In this document: positions 1-8,910 of the stretch, piece by piece
How positions within the stretch are numbered: position 1 is the stretch's first letter
Layout of the letters: every line of letters begins with the position of its first letter
Assembly (NCBI GenBank): GCA_964498725.1
Contig: CAZCHS010000005.1
Location: forward strand, 23,015-87,014
DNA length: 64,000 nucleotides
Origin: JAFGTP01 sp964498725
GTDB taxonomy: Bacteria; Fidelibacterota; UBA2242; JAFGTP01
Direction: 5' to 3'
Program-made: the position numbers and the translations under genes
Notes under the pieces: model-generated
Told to the model about the DNA's origin: nothing
The model's database searches: none
Seen by the model: only the letters and a program-made list of their open reading frames with translations

Positions 1-1
1 G

Positions 2-475
2 GATTACGGCCTGATCGACAAAATGAACCCGGCCAATGCCGATGAAAATGCCCGGCGACAGCGAATTTTTATCAGGGACAAGTTTTTGAATTTTTGGTTC
101 CGGTTTATCTACCGCAACAGTTCTGCGCTGGAAGCCGGAAATTTTGAATCCCTGCAGGCCATTCAAAAGGATTTTCAGCAATACCGGGAAGCCAATCTCA
201 AAGAAATGTTTGCGCATCTTTTACGGGCCGCCGGAGCATATGATGAAGTGGGGTTTTTCTGGCAAAAATCCGACAAAAAATATTCCGAAATCATTGCCAT
301 TAACAAAAAAAAGCGGGTATTGCACATTTACACTGTAAAATTAAAAAAATCCCAACTCAGTGACAAGCAACTGGAAAAAAGGTCTGAATTGATCCTGAAA
401 AATTACCAGGGATATAATTTTCAGATCAAAACCCTGACACTGGAAGACCTGGATAAGTATTTGATGCTCTTCTAA
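2..475 (+). CDS. C-terminal part of a DUF234-type AAA ATPase (truncated by the window edge)
   Basis: The reading frame is already open at the first complete codon of the window, and residues upstream of the first ATG at 23 continue the protein, so this is the 3' end of a longer gene. Its motif IRDKFLNFWFRFIY, preceded by a YGLIDK-type segment, is typical of the C-terminal DUF234 domain of the prokaryotic ATPases that carry an AAA domain at the N-terminus. The rest (about 100 residues) is a lysine-rich alpha/beta segment resembling the nuclease-like end of these proteins. The ATPase domain itself lies outside the window. The cellular role of these ATPases is poorly known; many are thought to belong to mobile or defence-like modules. 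The call rests on this one motif and its spacing. Confidence 0.6.
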   Translation, partial: DYGLIDKMNPANADENARRQRIFIRDKFLNFWFRFIYRNSSALEAGNFESLQAIQKDFQQYREANLKEMFAHLLRAAGAYDEVGFFWQKSDKKYSEIIAINKKKRVLHIYTVKLKKSQLSDKQLEKRSELILKNYQGYNFQIKTLTLEDLDKYLMLF

Positions 476-495
476 TCGGAGTTTATCATGGCTGG

Positions 496-519
496 GGTTG
501 AGGTTGAGGTTAAGGTTGA
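496..519. repeat. Short hexamer tandem repeat (GGTTGA x4)
   Basis: Four head-to-tail hexamers are visible: GGTTGA, GGTTGA, GGTTAA, GGTTGA. They lie in the non-coding stretch between the ATPase fragment and the terminator of the protease gene. The array is short enough to vary by slippage. No function is evident. Confidence 0.7.
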
Positions 520-630
520 GGGCTGCCGGGTGGGGGAATCCTGGCTGATCATTTATTAGTAAAAAAGTTTGTGGAATTTCGTAAGGGGTTTTGTTTCTTT
601 CTTGATACTCTTAGAGTTTTAAAATTGATA

Positions 631-673
631 AAAAGCATCAGCAGGCGACAATTTGAATTGTCGCCTGCTGATG
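631..673 (-). terminator. Rho-independent terminator of the CPBP protease gene
   Basis: A perfect 18-base inverted repeat (636-653 with 656-673) lies 14 bases past the stop codon of the minus-strand protease gene. Read on the minus strand the stem is followed by a CTTTTTATC run. This is a strong intrinsic terminator for that gene. The plus-strand ATPase fragment has only A residues on its side, so it is not expected to use it. Confidence 0.85.
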
Positions 674-687
674 GTATAGATATTTAC

Positions 688-3600
688 TTATTCCCGAACA
701 ACTTTGCGATAAACCAGTACGCCAACCATCAATAATACAATCAGTGCCAAAATATTTTCCAATATCGCTACAGGATAGGCATTCATCAGCATTCCTCTGA
801 AGAGGGTTGGTATGTGGTAACCAATCGTGATCAAAATCGCCAGGTATATATTCTTGCGAATTAAAAGGGTATAAAGCAAATAGTAAATTACTCCCATAAC
901 CAATCCGCTGATAACCCAGTAGGGAATTGTTTCGATAGTTAATCCGGTGATGACAAATCCCATGATGAGAAACAATAACCCGGCTAATGGTTTTTTAACC
1001 TGCCAATTTTTTGTTAACCGGTCAATCAACCAGAAAACGAACAAAAATTCAGATGATTTCATAAAAAAGCCCGGCACCACATCCAAACTCTTGCTGAAAA
1101 GTGGCCAGTGATCACCAAGGGATCCGTATTCCGCCCAATTGGGCGCCAATGACGGACTAAACAGTTTTTCCAGCAAAGCGGAAATTATGAACATAAGCAA
1201 ACCAATGGAAATACCAAAAAGAATATTGAGACTAAATTTGTTTGATCTTGTGTATTCCTTTTGGTCGTTGATGAATCCAAAAATCAGTGCCGGTACAAAA
1301 GCCATCAGAATTGTAAAAAAACCGCTGATTGCAAAGATCGTTTTCTGATTGACCATGGGCAGGGCTGTATTAAGTTGCGCCATTAATTTCGGCCAGGAAT
1401 TAATAAAACTGAGCGCCAGAACGACAGCCATTGTAATTAATACTGGTAAAAAGGTATCGATGGTAAATTTTCCTTTACTCCAAAAGACAATGGCAACAAT
1501 AATAGCTGCAATAAACAGGAAAACATAGAAAACCACCGAAACTATTTTGATGATTTTGATGCTGTTCGTACGGCTTTTTTCAGCTCTCTCCCATTTCTCC
1601 GGTACTTCAACTTTTTGATAGGAATCGACAATTTGGCTGCCCGCCACTTTTACAGATATCAGCGCTTTCCCCTCTTTATCCAATTTCACATTTGTTGTAT
1701 CTTCGTATTCAAACAGCCAGTCGGTTCTGGCCGGATGTTTTGATGGCGAAGCTGTAATCTCCTGAAAGCTGGCAGAATTCATAGCATATTGTTTCTTAAT
1801 GTGGTTAAGCGCTATTTTTCGGGCGGCATATTCAGGCAGGCTGTCACCCGGTGTTGATTCAGGAAGTTTATGACGGAAGCGAATAACCTCACCTTTTTCG
1901 ATATAGACGAGATATTCTTCGGCCCTTTGATCGACACTGCCCTCGAACCGCGCAAACCTGACAAGCCATAATGGATTGCGCAAATAGGTTCCGGACAATT
2001 CCCGGTAGGTTTCTTCTCCGTATTCCTGCCAGATAAACCGGTCATCCGTATCCAGCGGAGTTTGTACAGTGGACAACACTTCCATTGTATCGGATAATTC
2101 GATGCCCCGTTTTTGTATTGTTTGTAATGCCAGGCTTTCGGCTTCCAGTCGAGTTGTATCCAGGCGGGTTGCATGATTCCGGAAATTACCAATGATCAGC
2201 CATCCGATAAAAGTAATAGCGCCCAACAGAATTATTCCATATTTAAGTCTCTCGCTGAACTCACCGGAACTGGCCGTTGATTTCGCCGGTTCAATCTCAT
2301 TTGTTACAGTTTCAGAGGGCTGCCAACTTTTATTGAGATATTTTTCCTGAAGTTGAACTGTTTTGCCGGTTTGCAGTCTGCGCCAAATCAAAATAATGAC
2401 CGGCACAAAGGTCAGTGTAATGACCATCAGTTTATCAAAGAACAGGCCTTCGGCTGAAGAGGCAAAGAGTGGCAGGGAAAACCAAACCACATCATAGGCA
2501 AAATGTAAAATTATACCCGGCAGAAGCCCAAAGTATAAATAAACCAGGCCAAAGGCGAGGGAGGGAATAATCAATTCCACTACCCTGGCATAGGAGGGCT
2601 GCATGGGATAATTGGCGTGGGCGGCGCCGAAAATCAAAGCCTGAACCACAAATGCAGCGGCAATCCACCAATTCCGGCGACCATATTTCTGCCCGATGAG
2701 CGCTGCCCCGGCGATGGGGATTGCCCGAAACAGACATTCTTCCCAGAATCCGGCATGCAGGGATTGGACGATACTGGCAAACCAGGGCATGTGTGTGGCC
2801 AGAATATTGGGATTGAATAATGTGCTGCTCGGTACCCACCAACCCAGAACACGCGTTGTGAAAAAGTATAATGCCACATCAAAACCAAGAAAAATGGAAA
2901 CCCCCAAATATCCGCCGAAAGTTTGTCCGTAAACCGGCTTGGTATTGGCCACATCTTTGGACCAGATTCGCCACAATTGAATATGCTCCGGAAAGGCTTT
3001 TCTGGACAAGGACTCCGCCGCCATAAAACTCAGGGTCAGCAACAGGAATTCCGCCAGAAACAAAATCAGCAACTGAACAATTTGCTGCATCAGAAATCCC
3101 TGGGCGGCAATGGCGGTATCATAACTCATCCACATCAGCGGCCAATTATTGATCTGCAGCAGGGCCATCAAAATTGCGATAAAAAATCCCCAGAATATGG
3201 CCGGTTTCCAGACCACCCAATTATGCCGGAGTAGTAGAAATAAACCCAAAATAACTCCGCCCAGCACATAGAGAATGGCTCCCGCTACAGTGGCAATCAT
3301 AGCAAGCGTCTCATTAGTTGAGCGCATTTCATCATATTTGCGGCTGAAGGCTTCCGGAATTTTGACGAAATGGGTTAATTCCGTGAATTTGCTGCCGCTC
3401 AGTTTCAGGCGCAACCGATAGGCGGCTTCTTTTAGTTGCTTGTCCTTGCGCTCGTAAACAAAAGTGTAATCTTTGCGGCCGCCGGACATGACCTCCTGGG
3501 AATTTTCAACCAATTCGTAATCATTGAGTTTGATGCCGGCATTAATGGCTTTTTTCTCAGCAATTGCCAGGGCCGAGTCTGCCGAAAGATTTTGTCCGGG

Positions 3601-4008
3601 CTGGTCTTCAGGTAGTTTTTCCGCAAATCCGTAAAATTCACCGGAAGGCGTAAACCGGATCATTGTTTCATTGGTTTCTTCCGGTTTGAAATGCCGGACT
3701 TTCCAGGTGTAGGGTGAAAAAAGATCACCGGCGATCATACTGTTGAATGCCGAAGCGCCACCGATTTCCAGCTCCACATAATTTTTGACATCGTCATCCA
3801 GTGAAAATGACGCGGCGGTTTTAAAATTTTCCGGTCCAAGATTATATTTCTTTGCAATACCCTGCGCACTGGCCAAAGCCGCCTCCCGGTCCATGGAAAT
3901 ATCAAGATTAACGATCGGGTTGGCCTTGTCAAAAAAATTGATAGAAAAAAAGATTCCGCCGATAAAAAGCAGAATTAGAATAATCCAAAATGCTGGTCTT
4001 CTGGTCAT
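688..4008 (-). CDS. Large duplicated CPBP-family intramembrane protease-like membrane protein
   Basis: 1106 residues. The N-terminus is a signal or membrane anchor. Residues about 30-235 form an extracytoplasmic region. A polytopic membrane part follows with CPBP (Abi) glutamic-protease signatures: EECLFR near residue 422, FGAAHANY near 462 and HFAYD near 503. From about residue 616 the layout repeats: a second extracytoplasmic region with matching landmarks (a KLPE.xPGxxL segment, then a VEVPEKWERAEK segment against VKIPEAFSRKYDE), followed by another set of membrane helices. The second membrane half has no EExxxR, FxxxH or HxxxD motif, so only the first half can be catalytic. CPBP proteins cleave membrane-embedded substrates, and some act in prenyl-protein processing or bacteriocin immunity; the substrate here is unknown. 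It is about four times the usual CPBP length. The start is supported by AGGAGGGG just upstream. Confidence 0.75.
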   Translation of the reverse strand: MTRRPAFWIILILLFIGGIFFSINFFDKANPIVNLDISMDREAALASAQGIAKKYNLGPENFKTAASFSLDDDVKNYVELEIGGASAFNSMIAGDLFSPYTWKVRHFKPEETNETMIRFTPSGEFYGFAEKLPEDQPGQNLSADSALAIAEKKAINAGIKLNDYELVENSQEVMSGGRKDYTFVYERKDKQLKEAAYRLRLKLSGSKFTELTHFVKIPEAFSRKYDEMRSTNETLAMIATVAGAILYVLGGVILGLFLLLRHNWVVWKPAIFWGFFIAILMALLQINNWPLMWMSYDTAIAAQGFLMQQIVQLLILFLAEFLLLTLSFMAAESLSRKAFPEHIQLWRIWSKDVANTKPVYGQTFGGYLGVSIFLGFDVALYFFTTRVLGWWVPSSTLFNPNILATHMPWFASIVQSLHAGFWEECLFRAIPIAGAALIGQKYGRRNWWIAAAFVVQALIFGAAHANYPMQPSYARVVELIIPSLAFGLVYLYFGLLPGIILHFAYDVVWFSLPLFASSAEGLFFDKLMVITLTFVPVIILIWRRLQTGKTVQLQEKYLNKSWQPSETVTNEIEPAKSTASSGEFSERLKYGIILLGAITFIGWLIIGNFRNHATRLDTTRLEAESLALQTIQKRGIELSDTMEVLSTVQTPLDTDDRFIWQEYGEETYRELSGTYLRNPLWLVRFARFEGSVDQRAEEYLVYIEKGEVIRFRHKLPESTPGDSLPEYAARKIALNHIKKQYAMNSASFQEITASPSKHPARTDWLFEYEDTTNVKLDKEGKALISVKVAGSQIVDSYQKVEVPEKWERAEKSRTNSIKIIKIVSVVFYVFLFIAAIIVAIVFWSKGKFTIDTFLPVLITMAVVLALSFINSWPKLMAQLNTALPMVNQKTIFAISGFFTILMAFVPALIFGFINDQKEYTRSNKFSLNILFGISIGLLMFIISALLEKLFSPSLAPNWAEYGSLGDHWPLFSKSLDVVPGFFMKSSEFLFVFWLIDRLTKNWQVKKPLAGLLFLIMGFVITGLTIETIPYWVISGLVMGVIYYLLYTLLIRKNIYLAILITIGYHIPTLFRGMLMNAYPVAILENILALIVLLMVGVLVYRKVVRE

Positions 4009-4092
4009 TTTCCCCTCCTAAAAAATTGTATAATTTTACTTAATGAATCAAGTTAATAATTTTCATCCATAATAGAAATAAAATTTGAAGAA

Positions 4093-5094
4093 TTAGAGCC
4101 GGTTCAGTATATCATTTAACAGGGATTCCGGAATATACATATTAATTGACAAAAACAGCAATTCAGGCCTGTTGAGGAATTTGGCGGGAATATTGGCGCG
4201 GTCTTTTTCAGTAGTGATTAAGTAGTCGGTATTGCGGGATTTCGCCAGCAATCTTTCAATATGCTGATTAGTGTATTTGTGATGATCAGGAAAAGTGGCT
4301 GTCAGGAGTTTGGCCGGTTCCAGCTGTTTGACAGTATCAAAAAACTGCTCCGGATTGCCCAGTCCGCAAAAGGCCAGTAGCTTTTTACCTTTCAAAAGAT
4401 TACGATCAATGTGTTTGTGGGCGGTTTTAATGGTGGTAATTTCTGTTGGCGCGGTAAAGCATTCCATGCCCTGATCATGGAAAAAACTCACATAATCGGG
4501 TTTTGGTTTTTGAGTGCGGGTAAAAACCAGAAAATCCGCCCGTTTAAGATTGTGAAAAGATTCCCTGAGCCGGCCTCTGGGAATAAGATGTTCTTCATAA
4601 GGTGAGGAATAGGCGTCCCACAAGACAATATCCACATCCCGGTGTAAGCGCCGGTGCTGAAAACCATCATCGGCAATGACAATATCACATTTATATTTGT
4701 CCTGCGCGGTTTTTCCGGCGGCATAACGGTCCGCATCGACAATGATAACCACATCTTTTGTTTTTTTCGCCATCAGAAAGGGTTCGTCGCCACTATCTGC
4801 CGCCGTCACAATCGGCCCTTCTCCTTCACTGACAATCATCTGGCCTTTACTATTGCGTTTATACCCCCGGGTGATTATGGCCGGTTTGAAGTCCTTTTCT
4901 TTCAGAAGCATGGCCAGTGCAATGGCAAAGGGCGTTTTTCCGGTGCCGCCGGCGGTGATATTGCCGATTGAAATCACCGGAATTTTGAGTTCATGGCTTT
5001 TCAGGATTTTCATATCATAGAAATAATTTCTCAGATTGGTTATACCCTGGTACAACATAGCGAAAGGGGTCAATATGGTGCGTATGATTTTCAT
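4093..5094 (-). CDS. lpxK: Tetraacyldisaccharide 4'-kinase LpxK
   Basis: 333 residues, normal for the family. LpxK phosphorylates the 4'-position of the lipid A disaccharide precursor at the inner face of the cytoplasmic membrane, using ATP. The Walker A region is GNITAGGTGKTP (about residues 43-54), the family signature, followed by ITRGYKR and the DDGFQHRRLHRD segment carrying the catalytic Asp/His residues. The N-terminus is a short amphipathic membrane-associating helix. The first codons overlap the end of lpxB by 4 bases, so the two are translationally coupled, and the order lpxB-lpxK matches consecutive pathway steps. Together with lpxB it shows that the organism makes lipid A and is a diderm. 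Confidence 0.95.
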   Translation of the reverse strand: MKIIRTILTPFAMLYQGITNLRNYFYDMKILKSHELKIPVISIGNITAGGTGKTPFAIALAMLLKEKDFKPAIITRGYKRNSKGQMIVSEGEGPIVTAADSGDEPFLMAKKTKDVVIIVDADRYAAGKTAQDKYKCDIVIADDGFQHRRLHRDVDIVLWDAYSSPYEEHLIPRGRLRESFHNLKRADFLVFTRTQKPKPDYVSFFHDQGMECFTAPTEITTIKTAHKHIDRNLLKGKKLLAFCGLGNPEQFFDTVKQLEPAKLLTATFPDHHKYTNQHIERLLAKSRNTDYLITTEKDRANIPAKFLNRPELLFLSINMYIPESLLNDILNRL

Positions 5095-6212
5095 AGGGTT
5101 TGTAATTCGGACAGAATGATTCCGGCAGCTTTTCCCGATGCGCCGGCCGGGCCGATTTTTTCCTGTACCTCTTTATAAAAATTTCGAAATCGCTCTTTTT
5201 CTGTTGGAGAACTAAGATAGGCCTGAACTTCCTGGTAAATATTTTCAGGAGTGACCTCTTTTTGGATCAGTTCGTGAATGCCTTCCCGGCCGGCAATCAG
5301 ATTGGCCAATCCGATAAAATCAATTTTCGCCACCAGTTTAGCCAGGTAATAGGTAAAGAATGAGGTTTTGTAGATGATCACCATGGGTGTGCCGAGCAGA
5401 GCCGCTTCCAGGCTGGCGGTACCGGAGACCATAATTAAATATTCCGCTTGCTGGATAATCGCATCATTTTGACCCCTTACCCATTTCAGCCAGTCATACC
5501 GATATTTTGCCCGGTACTCCCTAAAATCCTGTCCCGGCGCCATGCCGATGACAAATTTCAAGGATGGATGTTTTTTGCGAATTTTAATGGCGCTTGCAAT
5601 CATGACATCCAGATGATTTTCCAATTCCTGTTTGCGGCTGCCGGGAAAGAGTCCGATAAACCTATCCTCCGGCGCCAGACCGGTAATTGGAGTTTCCCCT
5701 TTGAATATTTCCTTATCCATTAACGGGTTTCCGCCGTAAACCGCATCCACACCGTGTTTAGTATACCATTCCGGTTCGAAAGGCAAAATACAGATCACCT
5801 TGTCTACATTCCGGCGTACCTGCTTGACCCGGGACTGGTGCCACGCCCAGATCTGGGGACAAATATAATAGACTACCTTGAGCTTGCGTTTTTTGAGCGC
5901 CTTAGCCAGACGCAGATTAAAACCGGGATAATCCACAAGGACGACTAAATCAATTTTATTTTCGTCGATAAATTTGAGGGTTTCATTAAATATTTTTTTG
6001 ATGAAAGGCAGATGTTTGATCACTTCCGCAAAGCCCATAAAAGAGAGGTTGTCAATATGGTGAAGCAATTTCGCGCCAGCCTTCTGCATATTGTCACCGC
6101 CATTGGCAAAGATTTTCAGGTTGGGATCCTTCGCCAATAAGTGCTCGATTAACCGGGCGGCGTGGATATCGGCTGACAATTCACCGGTGGAAATAAAAAG
6201 ACGCCCGGCCAT
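5091..6212 (-). CDS. lpxB: Lipid-A-disaccharide synthase LpxB
   Basis: 373 residues, typical of glycosyltransferase family 19. It joins UDP-2,3-diacylglucosamine and lipid X to give the tetraacyl disaccharide of lipid A. Visible family motifs are STGELSADIHAA at the N-terminus, MGFAEVI near residue 60, DYPGFNLRLAK near 105, and YYICPQIWAWHQSRV near 125, followed by ILPFEPEWY. The C-terminal half contains the MVSGTASLEAAL donor-site region. Its start touches the stop codon of the upstream Gfo/Idh gene (TAATG overlap), and its end overlaps lpxK, so the three genes are one transcription unit. No key residue looks missing. Confidence 0.95.
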   Translation of the reverse strand: MAGRLFISTGELSADIHAARLIEHLLAKDPNLKIFANGGDNMQKAGAKLLHHIDNLSFMGFAEVIKHLPFIKKIFNETLKFIDENKIDLVVLVDYPGFNLRLAKALKKRKLKVVYYICPQIWAWHQSRVKQVRRNVDKVICILPFEPEWYTKHGVDAVYGGNPLMDKEIFKGETPITGLAPEDRFIGLFPGSRKQELENHLDVMIASAIKIRKKHPSLKFVIGMAPGQDFREYRAKYRYDWLKWVRGQNDAIIQQAEYLIMVSGTASLEAALLGTPMVIIYKTSFFTYYLAKLVAKIDFIGLANLIAGREGIHELIQKEVTPENIYQEVQAYLSSPTEKERFRNFYKEVQEKIGPAGASGKAAGIILSELQTL

Positions 6213-7195
6213 TACACATCCAATTCTGCTAATTTTTGGTTAATGGTTTGCTCTATCTGAAGTGCCAGTTTGAGAGCCGCCAGTCCGTCTTCTCCGGTGA
6301 CCATAGGGTCTTGTTGCTTTGTAATGGCTTGAATGAAATCCTTTTGTTCATCCAGCATCGCATTGGAATCCGGGGCTTCCATCTGTTTGAAATAGATGGT
6401 TTTCTTTTCTTTATCCGCAATCTGAAACCCGGCCAGTTCATGGTATTCCTCGGATTTTTTATCCAGTGAAAAGATATCGGTTTTTTTATTGAGAAAATCA
6501 ATGTTGATATAGGCGTTTTGCTGAAAAATACGAAATTTCCTGACTTTTTTATCGGAAACCCGGCTGGCAGTGATATTGGCCACACAGCCATTGGCAAAGT
6601 CTATCCGCACGTTGGCAATGTCAATATTGTCTGTCAATACCGGTGTGCCGCTGGCTTCGATATTCGTGATTTTTGAATCGACTAATTTCAGGATAATGTC
6701 AAGATCGTGGATCATTAACTCCGGAATGACAGCAGAATTAATTCCCCGCTCATTGAATTGGGATATGCGATGGCACTCAATGAATTTGGGCGCCAACTGG
6801 TAATCTTCCAGAATTTTAAAGGCCGGGTTAAAGCGTTCGATATGGCCGACCTGGAGGATTAAATTATTATTTTTGGCAATGGCCATGAGGTCTTCCGCCT
6901 GCTCAATGGTTTCCGTGACCGGTTTTTCGCAGAAAACATGAAGTCCGTTTTCCAGGGCGTCTTTGGTGATTTCATAATGTGTATTGGTGGGAGTCACCAC
7001 CAGCAGGGCGTCGCTGGCGTCCAGTAATTCCTGCCGGTTATCAAAATTTTTCGCGTAATATTTTTGGGCGATAAATTGGCTGCGATCATCGTCAATATCA
7101 TAAAATCCTGTTACCTTTATTTGGTCGTGGGTCAAAAGATTGTTTAGATGAAAATTGCCCAGATAGCCGACACCAATTATTCCAATTTTTAGCAT
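6212..7195 (-). CDS. Gfo/Idh/MocA family oxidoreductase, candidate UDP-GlcNAc 3-dehydrogenase (GnnA-like)
   Basis: 327 residues. The N-terminal Rossmann domain begins GIIGVGYLGNFH. The CEKPVT motif near residue 93 supplies the usual lysine, and MIHDLDIIL near residue 163 supplies the His/Asp region of the substrate domain. It is the first gene of the lpxB-lpxK operon, with a one-base overlap. In organisms whose lipid A contains 2,3-diamino-2,3-dideoxyglucose, a Gfo/Idh enzyme (GnnA) oxidises the 3-OH of UDP-GlcNAc before an aminotransferase (GnnB) acts. The VGHIERFNPA segment and the lipid A context favour this role here, but no GnnB-like aminotransferase lies in the window. Another sugar-nucleotide dehydrogenase or a biliverdin-reductase-like role is possible. 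Confidence 0.7.
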   Translation of the reverse strand: MLKIGIIGVGYLGNFHLNNLLTHDQIKVTGFYDIDDDRSQFIAQKYYAKNFDNRQELLDASDALLVVTPTNTHYEITKDALENGLHVFCEKPVTETIEQAEDLMAIAKNNNLILQVGHIERFNPAFKILEDYQLAPKFIECHRISQFNERGINSAVIPELMIHDLDIILKLVDSKITNIEASGTPVLTDNIDIANVRIDFANGCVANITASRVSDKKVRKFRIFQQNAYINIDFLNKKTDIFSLDKKSEEYHELAGFQIADKEKKTIYFKQMEAPDSNAMLDEQKDFIQAITKQQDPMVTGEDGLAALKLALQIEQTINQKLAELDV

Positions 7196-7231
7196 TTTTG
7201 CTCCTGTTTATTTACATTATGAATCGTGATT

Positions 7232-7254
7232 TTAACCTGAATAATTCAGGTTAA
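7232..7254. promoter_or_regulatory. Perfect inverted repeat in the divergent promoter region
   Basis: TTAACCTGAA (7232-7241) and TTCAGGTTAA (7245-7254) are perfect complements separated by three bases. The palindrome lies 37 bases upstream of the Gfo/Idh-lpxB-lpxK operon and about 105 bases upstream of the nucleotidase gene. It has no T-run on the plus side. On the minus strand it would lie in the leader. It could be an operator for the divergent pair or a relic repeat; the sequence alone does not decide. Confidence 0.45.
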
Positions 7255-7359
7255 AAAATGATTTTTAAATTTTGTAAGAGAATTTAACTTTAATGAATTA
7301 AAAATAAAAGGTAATCGCCACTACGCACAGATTACAAATTACTAAAAAAGGAGAGAGTA

Positions 7360-8847
7360 ATGACAAATAAACGAATGCTATTTACGCTTTTGCTGGCAGT
7401 TTTTGCGACAGTGTCCTGTGGGGATAAAATTGTGGATGCGGAAATAATCCACTGGAATGACTTTCATTCGGCTAATCTGCCCTACACTCCCACTCACTAT
7501 AACCCCGAAAAAATTCAAGTGGGCGGTTATGCTGTCATGGCCGGTTATATTGATTCATTGCGGAATATTTATGATGACGCACTGGTCCTTCACGCCGGAG
7601 ATGATTTCCAGGGCTCGCCGGTATCATCCATTACCAAAGGAATGTCGCAGATCATGATTCTGAACAAGATCAAACCCGATGCTTTTACTATCGGCAACCA
7701 TGAGTTTGATTACAGTAAAGAAAATCTCTACAAAGCCCTTGACAAAGCTGATTTTCCGGTGGTTTCCGCTAATATTTATGATGAAGTAAAAAACCAACTA
7801 TTTACTGAACCTTATAAAATTTATCAAAAAGATGATGTAGCAATTGGCGTCATCGGCGTGGTTTACAAAAATCTAAAATCCAGTGTCATTCCCGCCAATG
7901 TGGAGGGCTTGGAAATATTGGACCCGGTGACGGAAATACAAAAATATGTGGATGAGATCAAATCCAAAGTCGATCTGATCGTGGTGCTGAGTCACAGCGG
8001 ATTCCATTCTGATTCCCTTTATGCGGAAAATCTGGAAGAAGTGGATGTCATCGTCGGCGGCCATTCCCACTCCTGGCTGAGTAAACCGGCCAAAGTCAAT
8101 GATATCCTCATTCTGCAGGCCGGTGGACGGGGAGAACGGTTGGGACTTCTGAAAATGAAGGTCAACAGAAAAACCAATGCCATTGAATCCTATGATTACG
8201 ATTTTATTCGTACAGAAGTCAAAAAAGTCACACCAAATCCGGAAGTGGCGCAGCTGGTGGATTCCCTGGAGTCAAAAATTCGTGAAACCATGGACCAGCA
8301 GATCGGAACATTGAAAAAAGATTGGTTACGGACTTCCCGGGATGAATCCAATATCGGCAATTGGATTTGTGACGTCACACGACAAAAATTCGATGTGGAT
8401 ATCGCATTACAAAACAGTGGCGGGATTCGTAAAAATCTGCCGGCCGGCCCGATTAAAGTACGGGACATCTGGGAAATATCACCCTTTGATAATTCCATTC
8501 AGATTTTTCATCTGTCCGGAAAAGAACTATTGGACATGATCAATTACCGGTTGGAAAACCCACGGGATCTGCTGCAGGTGTCGGGTATGAAAATTTATTA
8601 CGACGGCAAAACCGGAAAACTGGTAAAATTAACCGTCGGCGGCCAACCTGTTGATCCCGGAAAAAGTTATTCCATTGCCACCAATAATTATATTATGAGC
8701 CATAGTCAGCGATTTTTTGGTATTGATCCGGAAACACTGGATATCGAAGAAACAAATTACCTCGGCCGCGATGTGTTACTGGAAGCTTTGGAAAAGAATC
8801 CGGTAGTGTCTGGAGAAAAGGAAGACCGTATCATTGATGTGAGATAG
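7360..8847 (+). CDS. 5'-nucleotidase/UshA-like metallophosphatase lipoprotein
   Basis: 495 residues. The N-terminal signal ends in the lipobox VSCG, so the protein is probably a lipoprotein facing the periplasm or cell surface. The metallophosphatase domain shows the ordered metal-ligand motifs HWNDFHS (near residue 31), GDDFQGSP (about 80), GNHEFDY (about 112), SHSGFHSD (about 212) and GGHSHSW (about 230). The C-terminal 5'-nucleotidase domain begins around residue 320 and contains the NSGGIRKNL and SPFDNSI segments. Such enzymes remove phosphate from extracellular nucleotides or UDP-sugars so that nucleosides can be taken up. It is transcribed alone, after GGAGAG and before a strong terminator at 8851. 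Confidence 0.88.
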   Translation: MTNKRMLFTLLLAVFATVSCGDKIVDAEIIHWNDFHSANLPYTPTHYNPEKIQVGGYAVMAGYIDSLRNIYDDALVLHAGDDFQGSPVSSITKGMSQIMILNKIKPDAFTIGNHEFDYSKENLYKALDKADFPVVSANIYDEVKNQLFTEPYKIYQKDDVAIGVIGVVYKNLKSSVIPANVEGLEILDPVTEIQKYVDEIKSKVDLIVVLSHSGFHSDSLYAENLEEVDVIVGGHSHSWLSKPAKVNDILILQAGGRGERLGLLKMKVNRKTNAIESYDYDFIRTEVKKVTPNPEVAQLVDSLESKIRETMDQQIGTLKKDWLRTSRDESNIGNWICDVTRQKFDVDIALQNSGGIRKNLPAGPIKVRDIWEISPFDNSIQIFHLSGKELLDMINYRLENPRDLLQVSGMKIYYDGKTGKLVKLTVGGQPVDPGKSYSIATNNYIMSHSQRFFGIDPETLDIEETNYLGRDVLLEALEKNPVVSGEKEDRIIDVR

Positions 8848-8850
8848 AAA

Positions 8851-8882
8851 AAAACACCCCATAGATAACCGGGGTGTTTTTT
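8851..8882. terminator. Bidirectional terminator between the nucleotidase and pyrophosphatase genes
   Basis: AAAACACCCC (8851-8860) pairs perfectly with GGGGTGTTTT (8871-8880) around a 10-base loop, with T residues on the plus side and the complement of an A-run on the minus side. It lies between the two convergent genes and can end both transcripts. Confidence 0.85.
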
Positions 8883-8910
8883 GTATTGAGTATGTTAACT
8901 AAAGGTTTTA

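Noticed and set aside
2617..3234. Several overlapping plus-strand frames inside the CPBP protease gene
   Set aside because: They are antisense shadows of a well-supported membrane protein gene, with no ribosome sites or family motifs.
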